Assembly: GCA_030549335.1 (NCBI GenBank)
Contig: CM060198.1
Coordinates: 53,577,995 to 53,641,994 of the forward strand
DNA length: 64,000 nucleotides
Direction of reading: 5' to 3'
From: Pontederia crassipes
Taxonomy: Eukaryota; Streptophyta; Magnoliopsida; Commelinales; Pontederiaceae
Position 1 is the stretch's first letter. Each line of letters begins with the position of its first letter. The translations under genes were made by a program, and so were the position numbers. The notes below the pieces were generated by a model that searched no databases, was not told the origin of the DNA, and saw only the letters and a list, made by a program, of their open reading frames with translations. Shown one piece after another: positions 34,202-46,200 of this stretch.

Positions 34202-37200
34202 CTATTCATGGAAGTCTTCATAGGAAGAAGCGCCAGAAGACTCACTTTGAAATGGCGTCGTCTCCCTAGGAGTTGATGGAACTGAATCTTGTTGCACGAT
34301 CACCCCTAAATAAGTGAAATGAAGCCCAACAAACGTTTTTAATTGTACAAAAAAAAATCCAACAGTACTTTAAGAGAACTATTAATTAAGAACACAATAA
34401 CCGTCACAGGGTACAAAAAGAAAAAAACACGATGTTTGATTAACTAGCCACTCAATCACTCGTTTCTAACTCAGATAAATGTGCGGAATGTCATAATTGA
34501 ATAACATTTCACACATATATATGCATGTATATATATGACTACGTGTTTAAGTAATATGCAACCAATTTTTCTACAACTTGTATACATGCAATAAATTTGA
34601 ATCATCAATGATGATTATGTGATTGAGATTCAACTTCTATTTCAATAATAGTTTGGATTTAATCTCAATCACGTATGCATCATCTATTAAATTCAATATA
34701 TATATATATATATATATATACATAGAGAGAGAGAGAGAGAGACTCAAGTAGTATGTAATTAATTTTTTCTACCCATATGCATCCAATCGTTTTGGATCAT
34801 TATTATATATATGTGTGTGTATGTATGTATGCATGCATGCATGTATGTAGGACCACAAACATGTGCTAAAACTCACAGGCATAAGAATATATTTTTTATA
34901 AGAAAGTTGCTCCTGATTGGTTTAAACTGCTGCCTATGGACAAAAGGTACTCCACATTTTAAATGCAAACAGAAAGAAATTTCCAGCATTTACATGCAAG
35001 AGACTGACCTGAGCTTTTTTGCCCTCTAGACCGGAACTTCTTGGTATGCCTCCGTATTAGTTTCTTGGCTTTTGTTATCGTTAACTGTCTTGCAAAGGGA
35101 GAATACTCCACGTCGCTCTCGCTCCATTCTCCATGATATTCATTATCTGTGTCGCCTCTCATAGTTCTCCAAACAAAAGCTTTGGCCTTGCGACGCTGAG
35201 AGTTGAAAAGCCCCCTGATGGATGTCACAAATCCATCGCCAGCACCATCACTTGGCCGTTTGAGCCAAGATATAGGGAATTGATCAGATCTTCCAGGTTG
35301 ATCTCCATCACTGTCACTGAAATTAAGGTCGCCTTCCGGAACAACATTTCCATGTGACTCACGTTGACCATGGGCTTTATCTTTAAACTTCTTACCCTGC
35401 AGTATGAAATAGTGTGGAAATAAATCATCTAAATCATGCTAATTAATCTGGGTAGTCATCCATGGGAAGAATACTTACCTGCATGCCAGTCACTGACTTT
35501 AAAACTCCCCAGATTATATGTTTCTTTACTCGAGAGAACAGCCGCCTCCAAGTGCCAGTAAAATCAACACGGTGAAAAGTGTCCATCAACAGTCTTAAAT
35601 CATTTACTGCAAATCTTGCTCCTTCATAGGTGACGAGCAACTCAACCTACGGAATACATAAAAGAGGGAAGGGGAAAATCAGCAAAGAAAGCCTTCATAA
35701 GACATCATTAGTTGTTAAGATTATCACTTCATTTAATTGGAAATGGTCAACCTGGCCTATCCTGATATTATGAAATTCCATCATCTTTCTGGACCTAGCT
35801 CTTTTATCATCCTGCGACTTCCCAGTCTTCTTTTCTTCATGAGATAGGCGACCTGCTTTTATTACTTTTGTTTCTTTTGGTTTATTTCTAGCGTTATCAG
35901 AGGCTGGCTGACTATCAATAGTTGCATTGAGAGGGCCACTTTTTGATAAATTATTTGAGGATTGTACTTGGAGAATCACTTCATTGTCAACAGATTCAGG
36001 CACATTTTCATCGCATATATTGTCGAATGATGATGTTCGTTGAAGCTCTGGATTAGAACCACACATCATGTTTGCTTTTAAACTCTGCAACTTGGATAAC
36101 TGCATAGAAATCTGGTATCAATGCAATGAATCATACTGAACTGAAGAGTGTCACATGCATATATCAATAAGTGCTGGTAAAACCATGTATAAAGAAAAGA
36201 GATGGATGAAGAAAATTCACAGCATCATGATCATACAACAACAACAACAACAAAGCCTTATCCCACTAGGTTAATTTTATAACTTGAAGAAGACATCCAG
36301 CTAGCATACCTGAGAAGATTCAAGATGACTAGAACCAGCATTTTGACATCCTGTTAGTTTACCCACAGCATCAGATTCTCTGATAGATTGGTTGCTAGGA
36401 CCTGCTTCAGAACCTGTGAAACTTTTCCTTGGGCGCCTCGATCCAGTAGACGTTGATACTTTCCAAACTTCCTATAAAACAGTAAGGTAAAAGAATGTTA
36501 AAACACTATGCAAAAATAGGGTAAAAAAGATCATCTGAATCAATGGCAACCTGACGCCTCAGTGAATCTTGTTCTTCTTCAGGGAAAAAATAGTCCCACA
36601 TCATTCTGTACATAATTTCAGTCAAGTATATCCTCAAAGGATAGATCTCCACCTACAGTAGCTAAAATGTTAATAAAAATATCTAGTAATATAGAAAAGG
36701 CTATATATATAGTAAAATAAGCAATAATATTATTGAAAATCCACTAGCATAAGAAAATATATACATAAAAACTAGGAAATCTATGAAAAACATGTAACTG
36801 ATGTAGGACAAGAATAGAAATATGGGCACCCTAATATTCTGCCTTTAGTATAGTCCATTAGTTCAATTTTCTCTCATTTGATTTTCTTTTAGTTAACTTT
36901 GCCGTTTATTTGGTTTCCTAATTATTTGGCATCAGATGTTTAGAGCCCCTATAAATAAATCTGTATGATTCAATTGGGAGGACAAGCATTGATGAACAAA
37001 ATTCAATTACGTCTTGTGTAGATTAGTTAATTTGTGTGTGAAATATTAGGATTTAGTAGATTAATTTGGACAAATTTCCTGTGTGGTTTCCTATCATCAG
37101 TGACTTCAGTAGGTCAAGGTTTTGTCTGGAGAATCCCACATCACAGGCTCCCTACTAGAATAGAAAAGGCCAGATGGGCGAACAATGCACCCACTGTATC

Positions 37201-40200
37201 TGCAACGTGATGACCACCTTTTCTTTGGATGCCCAGTGTAGTTGTGGAGATATGACAGCAAGTAGGATTCTTATGGACAGACATCTCGACCAAGTTTTTC
37301 TTGAGACCCTACAAAACAAATCGTCAAGGAACATTCATTGTGTACCAATGGTCGTGTTATGGGTCATTTGGCTACCACTATGATGTACACCATCTTCGTC
37401 GAGGTTGAAAGATGCTATCCATATAAAACTATACACTGAGCAGAGGGTGGGTATATTGATCCACATAAACTATAAACCCCCACCCCCTTTTTTTTGCTTG
37501 CACAATTGTAGATTAAAGACGTGAATCAATACAAATGGATAGCTGCCCAAAGTATGCACTTATCATTTCTCTAAAAAAAAACCATCCCAACAAGGCAAAA
37601 CTATGCCTTATTCGAAGCCATCGTAGTATGCTGAGACCTGTGTAATAAGAATTCCCTTGATTATTTTGAAGGGTTGAATTACCTTGATTTGACTTATGGA
37701 TAAGATAAAGCCCTATGCTTCTTGTTTGCACTTCTGAGAAATAATCTATACAGGTAGTCCTCTATGTTATCAATATGTAATTACTATGAGTGCATAAAAA
37801 TAATATGTCCGCTAATCAGATGTGCCACATCAAGCTCATCAATACAACTAATTGTCCAGACGTCAACATACTAACCTGGAAAAGTTCAAGAGGTGAAGTT
37901 CCATCCTTCGGAGCACCTTGCTTAGCATCCACGCTAAGCATAAAATTTCTGCAATTTAAATAATGTCGAGAGGTAAGAGACAATGTGGAACTTCCAGACA
38001 AAAATGATTCCTTTTTTTTTTGTCCTATTGTTTTCAGTGGATTTTCAACTGTTTCAATAACCTTTGTAGGCATGAGCCACAAATAAGAATACATTAACTC
38101 ATACAAAGAGATACATTATTAGGGGTATAATAATGGCTCCAAGAATACATTAACTCATACAAAGAGATTTACAGACTTTTTGAAAAAGGCATCTACAGAG
38201 AATCTATTACATCAAATTTCACACAAATTATGAAAAAACGAAAGAGCAAGTGGCCACCTGAAGGATTATCCTAAGGCTAGTAATAACCCTGGTTCGTGAG
38301 CTGCTAACAACACAATAAGCTTAATGAGCTGAGTTTGAACTTAATCTGAGTTTGGCTCATTAGCTCATGGACTCCCTTTTTTTTCTAAAATGCATTAACC
38401 AAAGGATATGATCCATGTAGCCGACCCCACCTAGTGGGATAAGGCTTTGTTGTTGTTGTTGTGCATTAACCAAAGGATATATCTGGATAAATTCATATGA
38501 TATGGCATATAATGCTAAAATATAGTTCAACAATTACCCTTAAAAATATTTTAGAATTTTTCTGAGAAAATGTAGTTTATATTTTTTCACTAAGGGTTTA
38601 TGCTCTTAGGAGTTATCTATATCATCTAATTTATATTATAAAGATTATTTCAATATATTCTTGAAAAAGGTCTTTTTTTTGTTAACATATGATGTTATCT
38701 TTCATATTCACATAATATGTTTAGTGGATTAAACCCAGATTTATTGAGCTAAGCAGCTCATAAGCTTGGCTCAGCAGAACTCCGAGGTATTAGCTTGACT
38801 CAGCTCATAAATAGTCCTAGATTACCTCCTCAAGGATTGAAAAGCTGAAGTTTTTTTCTCGAAAATAAGAAGGCAGAGGTTTACAAAACACAGCACGTAA
38901 TGTCATATTGTTTACTTCCCACTTCATAGAACATAACAACTGATGTAGTTCTGCTGTACATACTCTTCAGAACGCGTGTTACTATGTTCAAACAGACATA
39001 GAAGAGGGAGAAAATAAGGTGACGAACAGGTGTATGGAACTCAGAAGCCTCCCTCTATTCATGCGAGTCCAATCCACAATTGAATGAAAACCCTCCAAAG
39101 TATGGTACACCAAAAAAGGAACCATGAAGCAAGTTTCTAATGACAGCATCAGTTTCAACAATAAAATAATCACCTTCTTGTCTGAGAAACAGTATATAGC
39201 ATTATTATAGTCATGTTTCAGGCAAACTATTCTGGTCCAGCCAAATCTAGACAAAGTTAATATGTTTTGTGAATTAACAAAGAATTTGTATAGTATTATA
39301 ATGTCTTTGGCAAAAGCAGAAAAAAAATCTTACTTTCCCCAATCAGGTGGAGCGTTCCAGGCTGATAATAACATATCAGATTTGGAATTGGGTAGGCAAT
39401 TTCTTACAACGAAATATTTTGTCGTGAAGCGAGCAACACCAATATCTTTGTAGTCCCGATCAAAATCATATATCTGCCAAAATAGTTGTGAGGACATAGC
39501 ACATAACCTTAATATCTTTCTACCCTCAACGAAAAAAGAGATAACCCTTACTAGAGTATTTTTATCATCATAAAATAAAATGTTTACAAATGAAACAAAC
39601 TATTGGAATAATTTCATAAAAGATGAATAATATTCAACAAGTGATGTAGGAGATGGAGTTGAAGATTACAACACATGAGATAATCTAGCGTAGACAGAGT
39701 GCTCAAGTTTCATGAAACATTCAGAGTTCTTACATATCTCATGCCATCAAGCCAAAGGTTTGGCGAACTACTGAGGAAAGTGAAAATCAGCATACCAGGG
39801 TAACTACAAGTAGTCGAACAGATTACTTCGTAGTCACCCTTCGTCATGGATGGTGTCTCCTTTAGTTATTTGAAACTAAGAAACCAGATTTTTCTTCTCT
39901 TTTTTTGTTGAAGGTAAGCAACAGGAGTTGTCCACTCAGCAACAGAAAATAACACTGAACATATGTTGTTTCTTAAAAAGTACAGAGATATACCATGTCA
40001 TTTATCTCAGCTTCAGCAAAAGATTTCCCATCTGCAAGCATACTCCATACCACTTTATTGATTCTCATTGAAATTCGCATAGCATAAGATGGGCTTTTGT
40101 TCTTCTCTTTCTCCATTAGGCGTAAATGTGCGGCATTTTGCAGAGCCATCCGCAATGCAGAAGATGCCTCCTTTCTGCATTTCTGTATATTTACTAGCTT

Positions 40201-43200
40201 TTTCTTTAGTCCTTGCACCTGATACAGTGGTTTAACCAACATATAAAAAAAACCAGAAAACTTGGCATAACTCTACAATTTCAAGTATAATAAGTTAACT
40301 TTTTTAAGGGGCGTATAATAAGTTAGGAAAGAAAACCTGGAATTTTTGTAGGAAAAATACAAGAAAGTACCCTTCACATTAAAGTGTGAACAAAATGAAT
40401 TAATTAAAAAAATACCAGCAATAGTTTTCCACCAGTAATCATCCATAGATCCCCATCTTTATCTGGATAAGACAGATCACAATGAGAATCTTCCATTAAG
40501 GTCCTTGTATCATCAAGTAATAACTTTCTCTTCCGCTCTACACTTTCAAGTTTTATTTTTGCTAGTTCAACCTCTTCAACTCCATCAGGTACCACCTCAT
40601 CAGCCTCTTCTTCAATATCTTCATCTTCTTCAGATGGATATGAAAGACTATTCTTGCGAGGCCTATGAAATAACATTAGAAGCATCAATAACAACTGATA
40701 ACATAGAACATTAAACGCTATCTCATCCTTTTTCCCCTAAAAAAACATTAAATGCTATCATCAAACAAAAAATGACGCAATATAAAAAAAAAACAATCAC
40801 ATATTTTATCAGATTTTTTAGAGAATATTTTATCAGTATTACTAGAGAAGTGTAAGTATAGGAAAGTTATCATCACAAATAAGCCAGTACTTTAGGGAAC
40901 CTTGAAACCAGATTATTTTGTCATGGCATTTTTGGCAAATGAGTGGGGTTGAAATAGTTTGTTTTTTTTGGCCTTTTGACTCCTCACTTCTACCCTTTTT
41001 TTATCCATTTGTTTTTTTCACTTATACATATCCATATTTCACAGTTTTTACTATATATGTATAGCTAGATAACTTCAAGCTATAGTTTTTTCATTAAAAA
41101 TGGTTATGTCAGTCATATGTATAGCTAGAATCAACTGATCATGTGATTTAAACAAATACCTAACAGATCTGACATAGCATGAACCATTGAAGTACAAAGA
41201 TGTCTGGTAATGGGGAGGATCCAAAGAGAGTTGGTGTTCTAAACACAAAATCTTAGAAGATGGAAAATCCTGACTGTTTCCATACTGATTAGAAAGGATG
41301 GAAATAAAGAAGGCCTTCAATTAGGAGACCACGTTCTTGGCCAAATACTGCAAACTTACTGCTGAAAGCTGTAATTTTTTGGGAGAATTTCCTTAGCAAT
41401 GATTTCATTGCTCCTCTTTAGTTTCCCCACTTTTATTTTTCCAAGCAACAACATATCTTTAGTTTCTTAGGAATGATTTCATCTTCTTCTTTAGTTTCCC
41501 CACTTTTATTTCTCTCAGGTCTTTGACCAAGATATCTTCATTCAAGTGCAAACCTGGAAACTCAAACATTAACAAAATCTATACTGATTTGGAGATATTT
41601 CCTTAATTCAGAGGATGTGACGAATTTTAACATCTGTCATTAACATTTGAATTTGTCTATCAATTGTTTCTATATTTTATTTTTGTTATCTTTTGTTATT
41701 CCTTTGTCCCTAATTTGTAACCGCAAATTCCTTCCTACAAGTTTCAGAGTCTCACTTTGGAAGCCTCGCGAAAAGAAGATTACTCAGTACATCCAGCATA
41801 ACTTGAAACTGTCGCGAAGTCATTGTTGCGGCAATGTTAGGAGAGTTGAACGACAGTTCCTTCAGTGGTTTCACCTGCATTTTTGCCAGAACTTGTTATG
41901 GATACTAGGGCAATAATGCACTTAAAGTAATCTAACAATTAGGAAACAAAGCCTTGGATGTTATATGATGCATGCTTTCATCAGAGAGGATACTGGATGT
42001 TGATATATCCTACCTTCAAATCAGCAGTTCCACCCTTGTGCCTGGTGTACCGGAAGTACATTTGACAAGGCATAAACACCCTTTCAAGTAAAGCTCCAGT
42101 TCTTTTTATTTTGGGTGAGATCCTCGGAATCTTAGGTAGCCATTGCAGTCCAGCTCCAGGGTCAACATCTGTCGGAGCAACATGAGCTTGAACATGCTCC
42201 AGCATGACTGAGATCTCCAATCGTTTCCAAGTCATTTCAGGCTGTGTCTCAGGAATTTGTACATTGCTAGATCCAAGAGCTTGTTTTATCATCTCATACC
42301 CAACATGGAGAATAGAATGGAAGGACCGAGCTAAAATACGGCCACTGGCTGCAGCAAGCAGAAACCTACCCTGATGTACAAGGAAAACATAATATACTAC
42401 TATAAATACAGGGTTAACATATTTGTTTTTAATTGAAGTCCTGCTGACAACACCTTGAAAGGACAAAGATACTAAATCATCTGAACGATATCCTATTTTA
42501 TGATCACGATCAAAAGCTCTGTTTAATTTGACTAATTAACCATTATAGAATTGTTATATATAGAATGATTATAACACATCATCATTAGGAATTGAAGCAT
42601 TAAGAAACTTTTGAGTTTAGTAATATAATCTTCTTTCCATTTCACAGTAGAAGAATGAAAGAATATTAAAAAAATTAACAATGGCATGCAAAAAGAGAAG
42701 ATTAGGAACATTTTAAAAGGATGAAATTCTCTATTAAAAGATGAACAAATATCAGGAAAAGCTTATATCTTTTGTCAATCCAAATATTTAGATATGGGTA
42801 AAAGGATTGTATAAGCCTTTACAGAATTTACATAGCTTAGATCTTTAAATCAACAACAACAACAAAGCCTTATCCCACTAGGTGGGGTCGGCTACATGGA
42901 TCATACGACGCCTCGTTGATCCATGTTCATAAGATTCGACTTGATTTTATGTTGGCTGTCGGGGCCTAACACAACCCTCCTCCTTTATCCGGGCTTGGGA
43001 CCGGCTATAAAATATAGGCGGAGTTACCGGCTATAAAATATAGGCGGAGTTATGATTACATATAAACAATTTAACAATAATTACCACTTTGTTGACTATT
43101 TGTATATCCAACTGCCATTATTTGACTTTTTGAAACAGGTAATGATTATCAACTTTAAGCTGCCCTTTCCAAGTAGTATGACGGCAGCAAACTTAATTAA

Positions 43201-46200
43201 CAGCCTCCATACTCCTAGTGGCTCCAGCCTAGCATGGTATGACTTAATAAATCTAAACTTTCACTATTTCTCATTTATTGCAGAGATTGAGAAGTATGTT
43301 GTGTTGCATGTATGCGAAGTTTAAGTTATAAGATTTTATATGGTTCAGGGATAAGGTGAAAATGTTAGCAAGGTTCATTCTGGGCAGTTTCACATGGGGA
43401 CTTTTCCAATGGTTTTACACCGGGGGAGATGATTGTGGGTTTCAAAAATTTCCTACTTTAGGCCTTGAAGCTAGAGATCAGAGGTATATTCCATTGGTTC
43501 ACTTGAATATATATATCTAGTAATCAATTATATAACACATTTTCTAAAACTATCAATGGTACTAACATAACACACATTTTCTCAGCTTTTATTTTGACTT
43601 TTCAACTACTTATATTGGTGTTGGAATGATGTTCCCCTACATTTACAACATTTCTTGCCTATTGGGAGCTCTCCTGTCATGGGGATTCATGTGGCCATCC
43701 ATATATGCTAAGAGAGGCCAATGGTATTCAGCAGCCCTCCCTAAAACAAGCCTTTATGGACTCCAAGGCTATCAATCTTGATTTAAAGAAATCTCAACTT
43801 TGTTTTAATGTTATCATCTATTCGTCCCTTTACCTCCCAAAAATAATGTAATGATATCATCTGTACTTGGATCATGTACAAATCCTTCGAAGTCTACCCT
43901 TTGCATATATGTTGCACAGGAAACAGGATTGTTGTGGAACTGGTTACAATGCCAGTAAAAAGTGCTCATGTGATCTTAAGTATTAGTAAAAAAGCACTCA
44001 TGCAAGATTGAACTCTGAACATGCAAGGTTTACCTTTATAGCGCTCTTGCTTCTAGCAGGATTGGTCAAGACGTAACAGACTTCTGGATATTAACTGAGT
44101 TCAAAGAAGGACGAGACAGAACTAGACTCAAATAATTCAACAGGAAAGGAGACAAAAAGATACTTGTTCTCCATTAGACCAACACATACACGTGTGACAG
44201 GAGGGTTTGCATTAATAGCTGAGTTCTTTTGACCATAAATGCGTTTATATGATGGTAAAATGATGTTTAATTATTTTTTTTAGGTTTAATTATTTTTTTT
44301 AGGAGAGATGTTTAACTATTTAAGACTTCATTTTAGGGTATCAACGTGATGAGGGAACAGTAGAGGCACAGCAGCGAGATTAATTTCTGCAGGTCATTGT
44401 AGCAGATTAATCCCTCCAGGTCATTGTAGCAACCTGATACGACTAGTGTATCAAAACTGGCATGCACAGAAAATAAACGTGGCATGAAGGTGTCAATAAA
44501 ACGCGGCACCAAACGAATCTGCACTGCAGCTTGGAGAACGGCAAAAAAGAAAGAAGCAGTTGATTTCTGAAAAGCCTGAATAATGAACCAACATAAATAA
44601 CTGAACTGTCCCCTTATATAGGATTCAGCAATACAAGTTTTACCCTAATTAGGACTCTCAATAGAAGACTAGATAAGGAAATATTGACTCAATAGAAATT
44701 AAATACTAACATCAACTATATTCCTAATAACTCGGACTCAATTCCTAAAATAATGTAATCTCATATTTTATAACTTTGTAATGCCATCTCCTACATCAGT
44801 CCCCCCATCTTGAAAAAAGCTCGACCTAGCGAGTAACATCGACATCGTCAGGAACATATTTGAATAAATTTGAAACGTTGAAAAGACTGGTAGAACCCAG
44901 CACCAAAACACCATGCAAAGAGAAACTTTGAACACAATTTCCACTCCCCAAAAATGGCCCTTGCATGGGTCCCAATGTTCTCAGCATAAGATCGCCCCCC
45001 ACAGAATAAGGTGTCAGTTCGCTGCATCCAGTAGCCCAAATGTATGGGAAGGGCCCTATATCCCCTGGGCGGAAAGTTGTTGGTATAAAATCTGCTGACA
45101 ATCGAGTGGAAGAAACCGTGCTCTAATCAACTTTTCATCTCGTCCCAATATTGACAAGTTGCTTTTATCTGCACTTGATCCCACTAGCTAAGGCTCCAGT
45201 TTTTAGTTAGAAAGCTACTATCTTTGCTTGTTTATGTTTTGAAATGTAAACATTGTCAAAGAATTTGTCATCTTCCGAGAGCCAAACAAGAAAATCCTCC
45301 ATATGAAATTGTCCGTTGAAAGTGAGTATTTCCATCTTCACATGGTAACCTTGTCTGCTCAGCACAAACTGATCATTATCTTGGTCTTCTTGTTCTGCAC
45401 CAAGAACAGGTTGGAAACATTGATTTTGGGGTGGTTATCTCAGTTGCTGTTGAGGAGAGCATGTTGTACATGGAGAGGCGATCAATCCTGAAGCAATGTC
45501 ATAACCTCATTAAATTGTTCATTGAGTTGATGGAGTTCATCCTTTGTCAAATTCCCACAGGTTAGGAGCATCACCCATGTTGTAGATGATGAGGAACAAC
45601 GGCTGCATAGAACAACGATTGCTGATACCAATGGACACATTGCAGAATTAGGGTTATTGTTGCGGCATGGTACGGTTCTGTAGAATGGTTACTGTAGATG
45701 GGTGGCTGATGGCAAAATTAGAGTTTGGGATGAGGGTGGATCTCAATTAGATTGATTGATTGGCACTGATAGCAATTGATGAGGGAACAACAGCGGCACA
45801 GCAGCGAGATTAATCCCTGCGGGTCACCGTAGCAACCTGATGCAACTAGCGCATCAAAACTGGCACGCACAGAAAATAAACGTAACATGAAGGTGTCAAG
45901 AAAATGCAGCACAAGACAAGATCTGCATTGCAACATGGAGAACGCCAAGAAGAAAAAAGAAGCAATTGATTTCTGAAAAGTTTGAATAATGATCCCACAA
46001 ATAACTCAGTTACCCCTTTTATAGGATTCAGCAATACAAGTTTTACCTTGATTAGGACTCTCAATAGACTAGATAAGGAAAGACTGACTCAATAGAAAAT
46101 AAATCCTAAAAGAAATTAAATACCTCAAAAAACTCAGACTCAATTTCCAAAATAAACTTGAACTCCAAGTAATATCATATCTTATAGTTTGTAATGCCAT

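Noticed and set aside
34959-35428. Plus- and minus-strand alternative frames over a SABRE exon
   Set aside because: Shadow frames of the true exon 35396-35009.
45600-45776. Possible primer-binding site ttggtatcagcaatcg of the Gypsy remnant
   Set aside because: It lies about 140 bases from the LTR edge, too far for a normal primer site, and the element is too decayed to decide.
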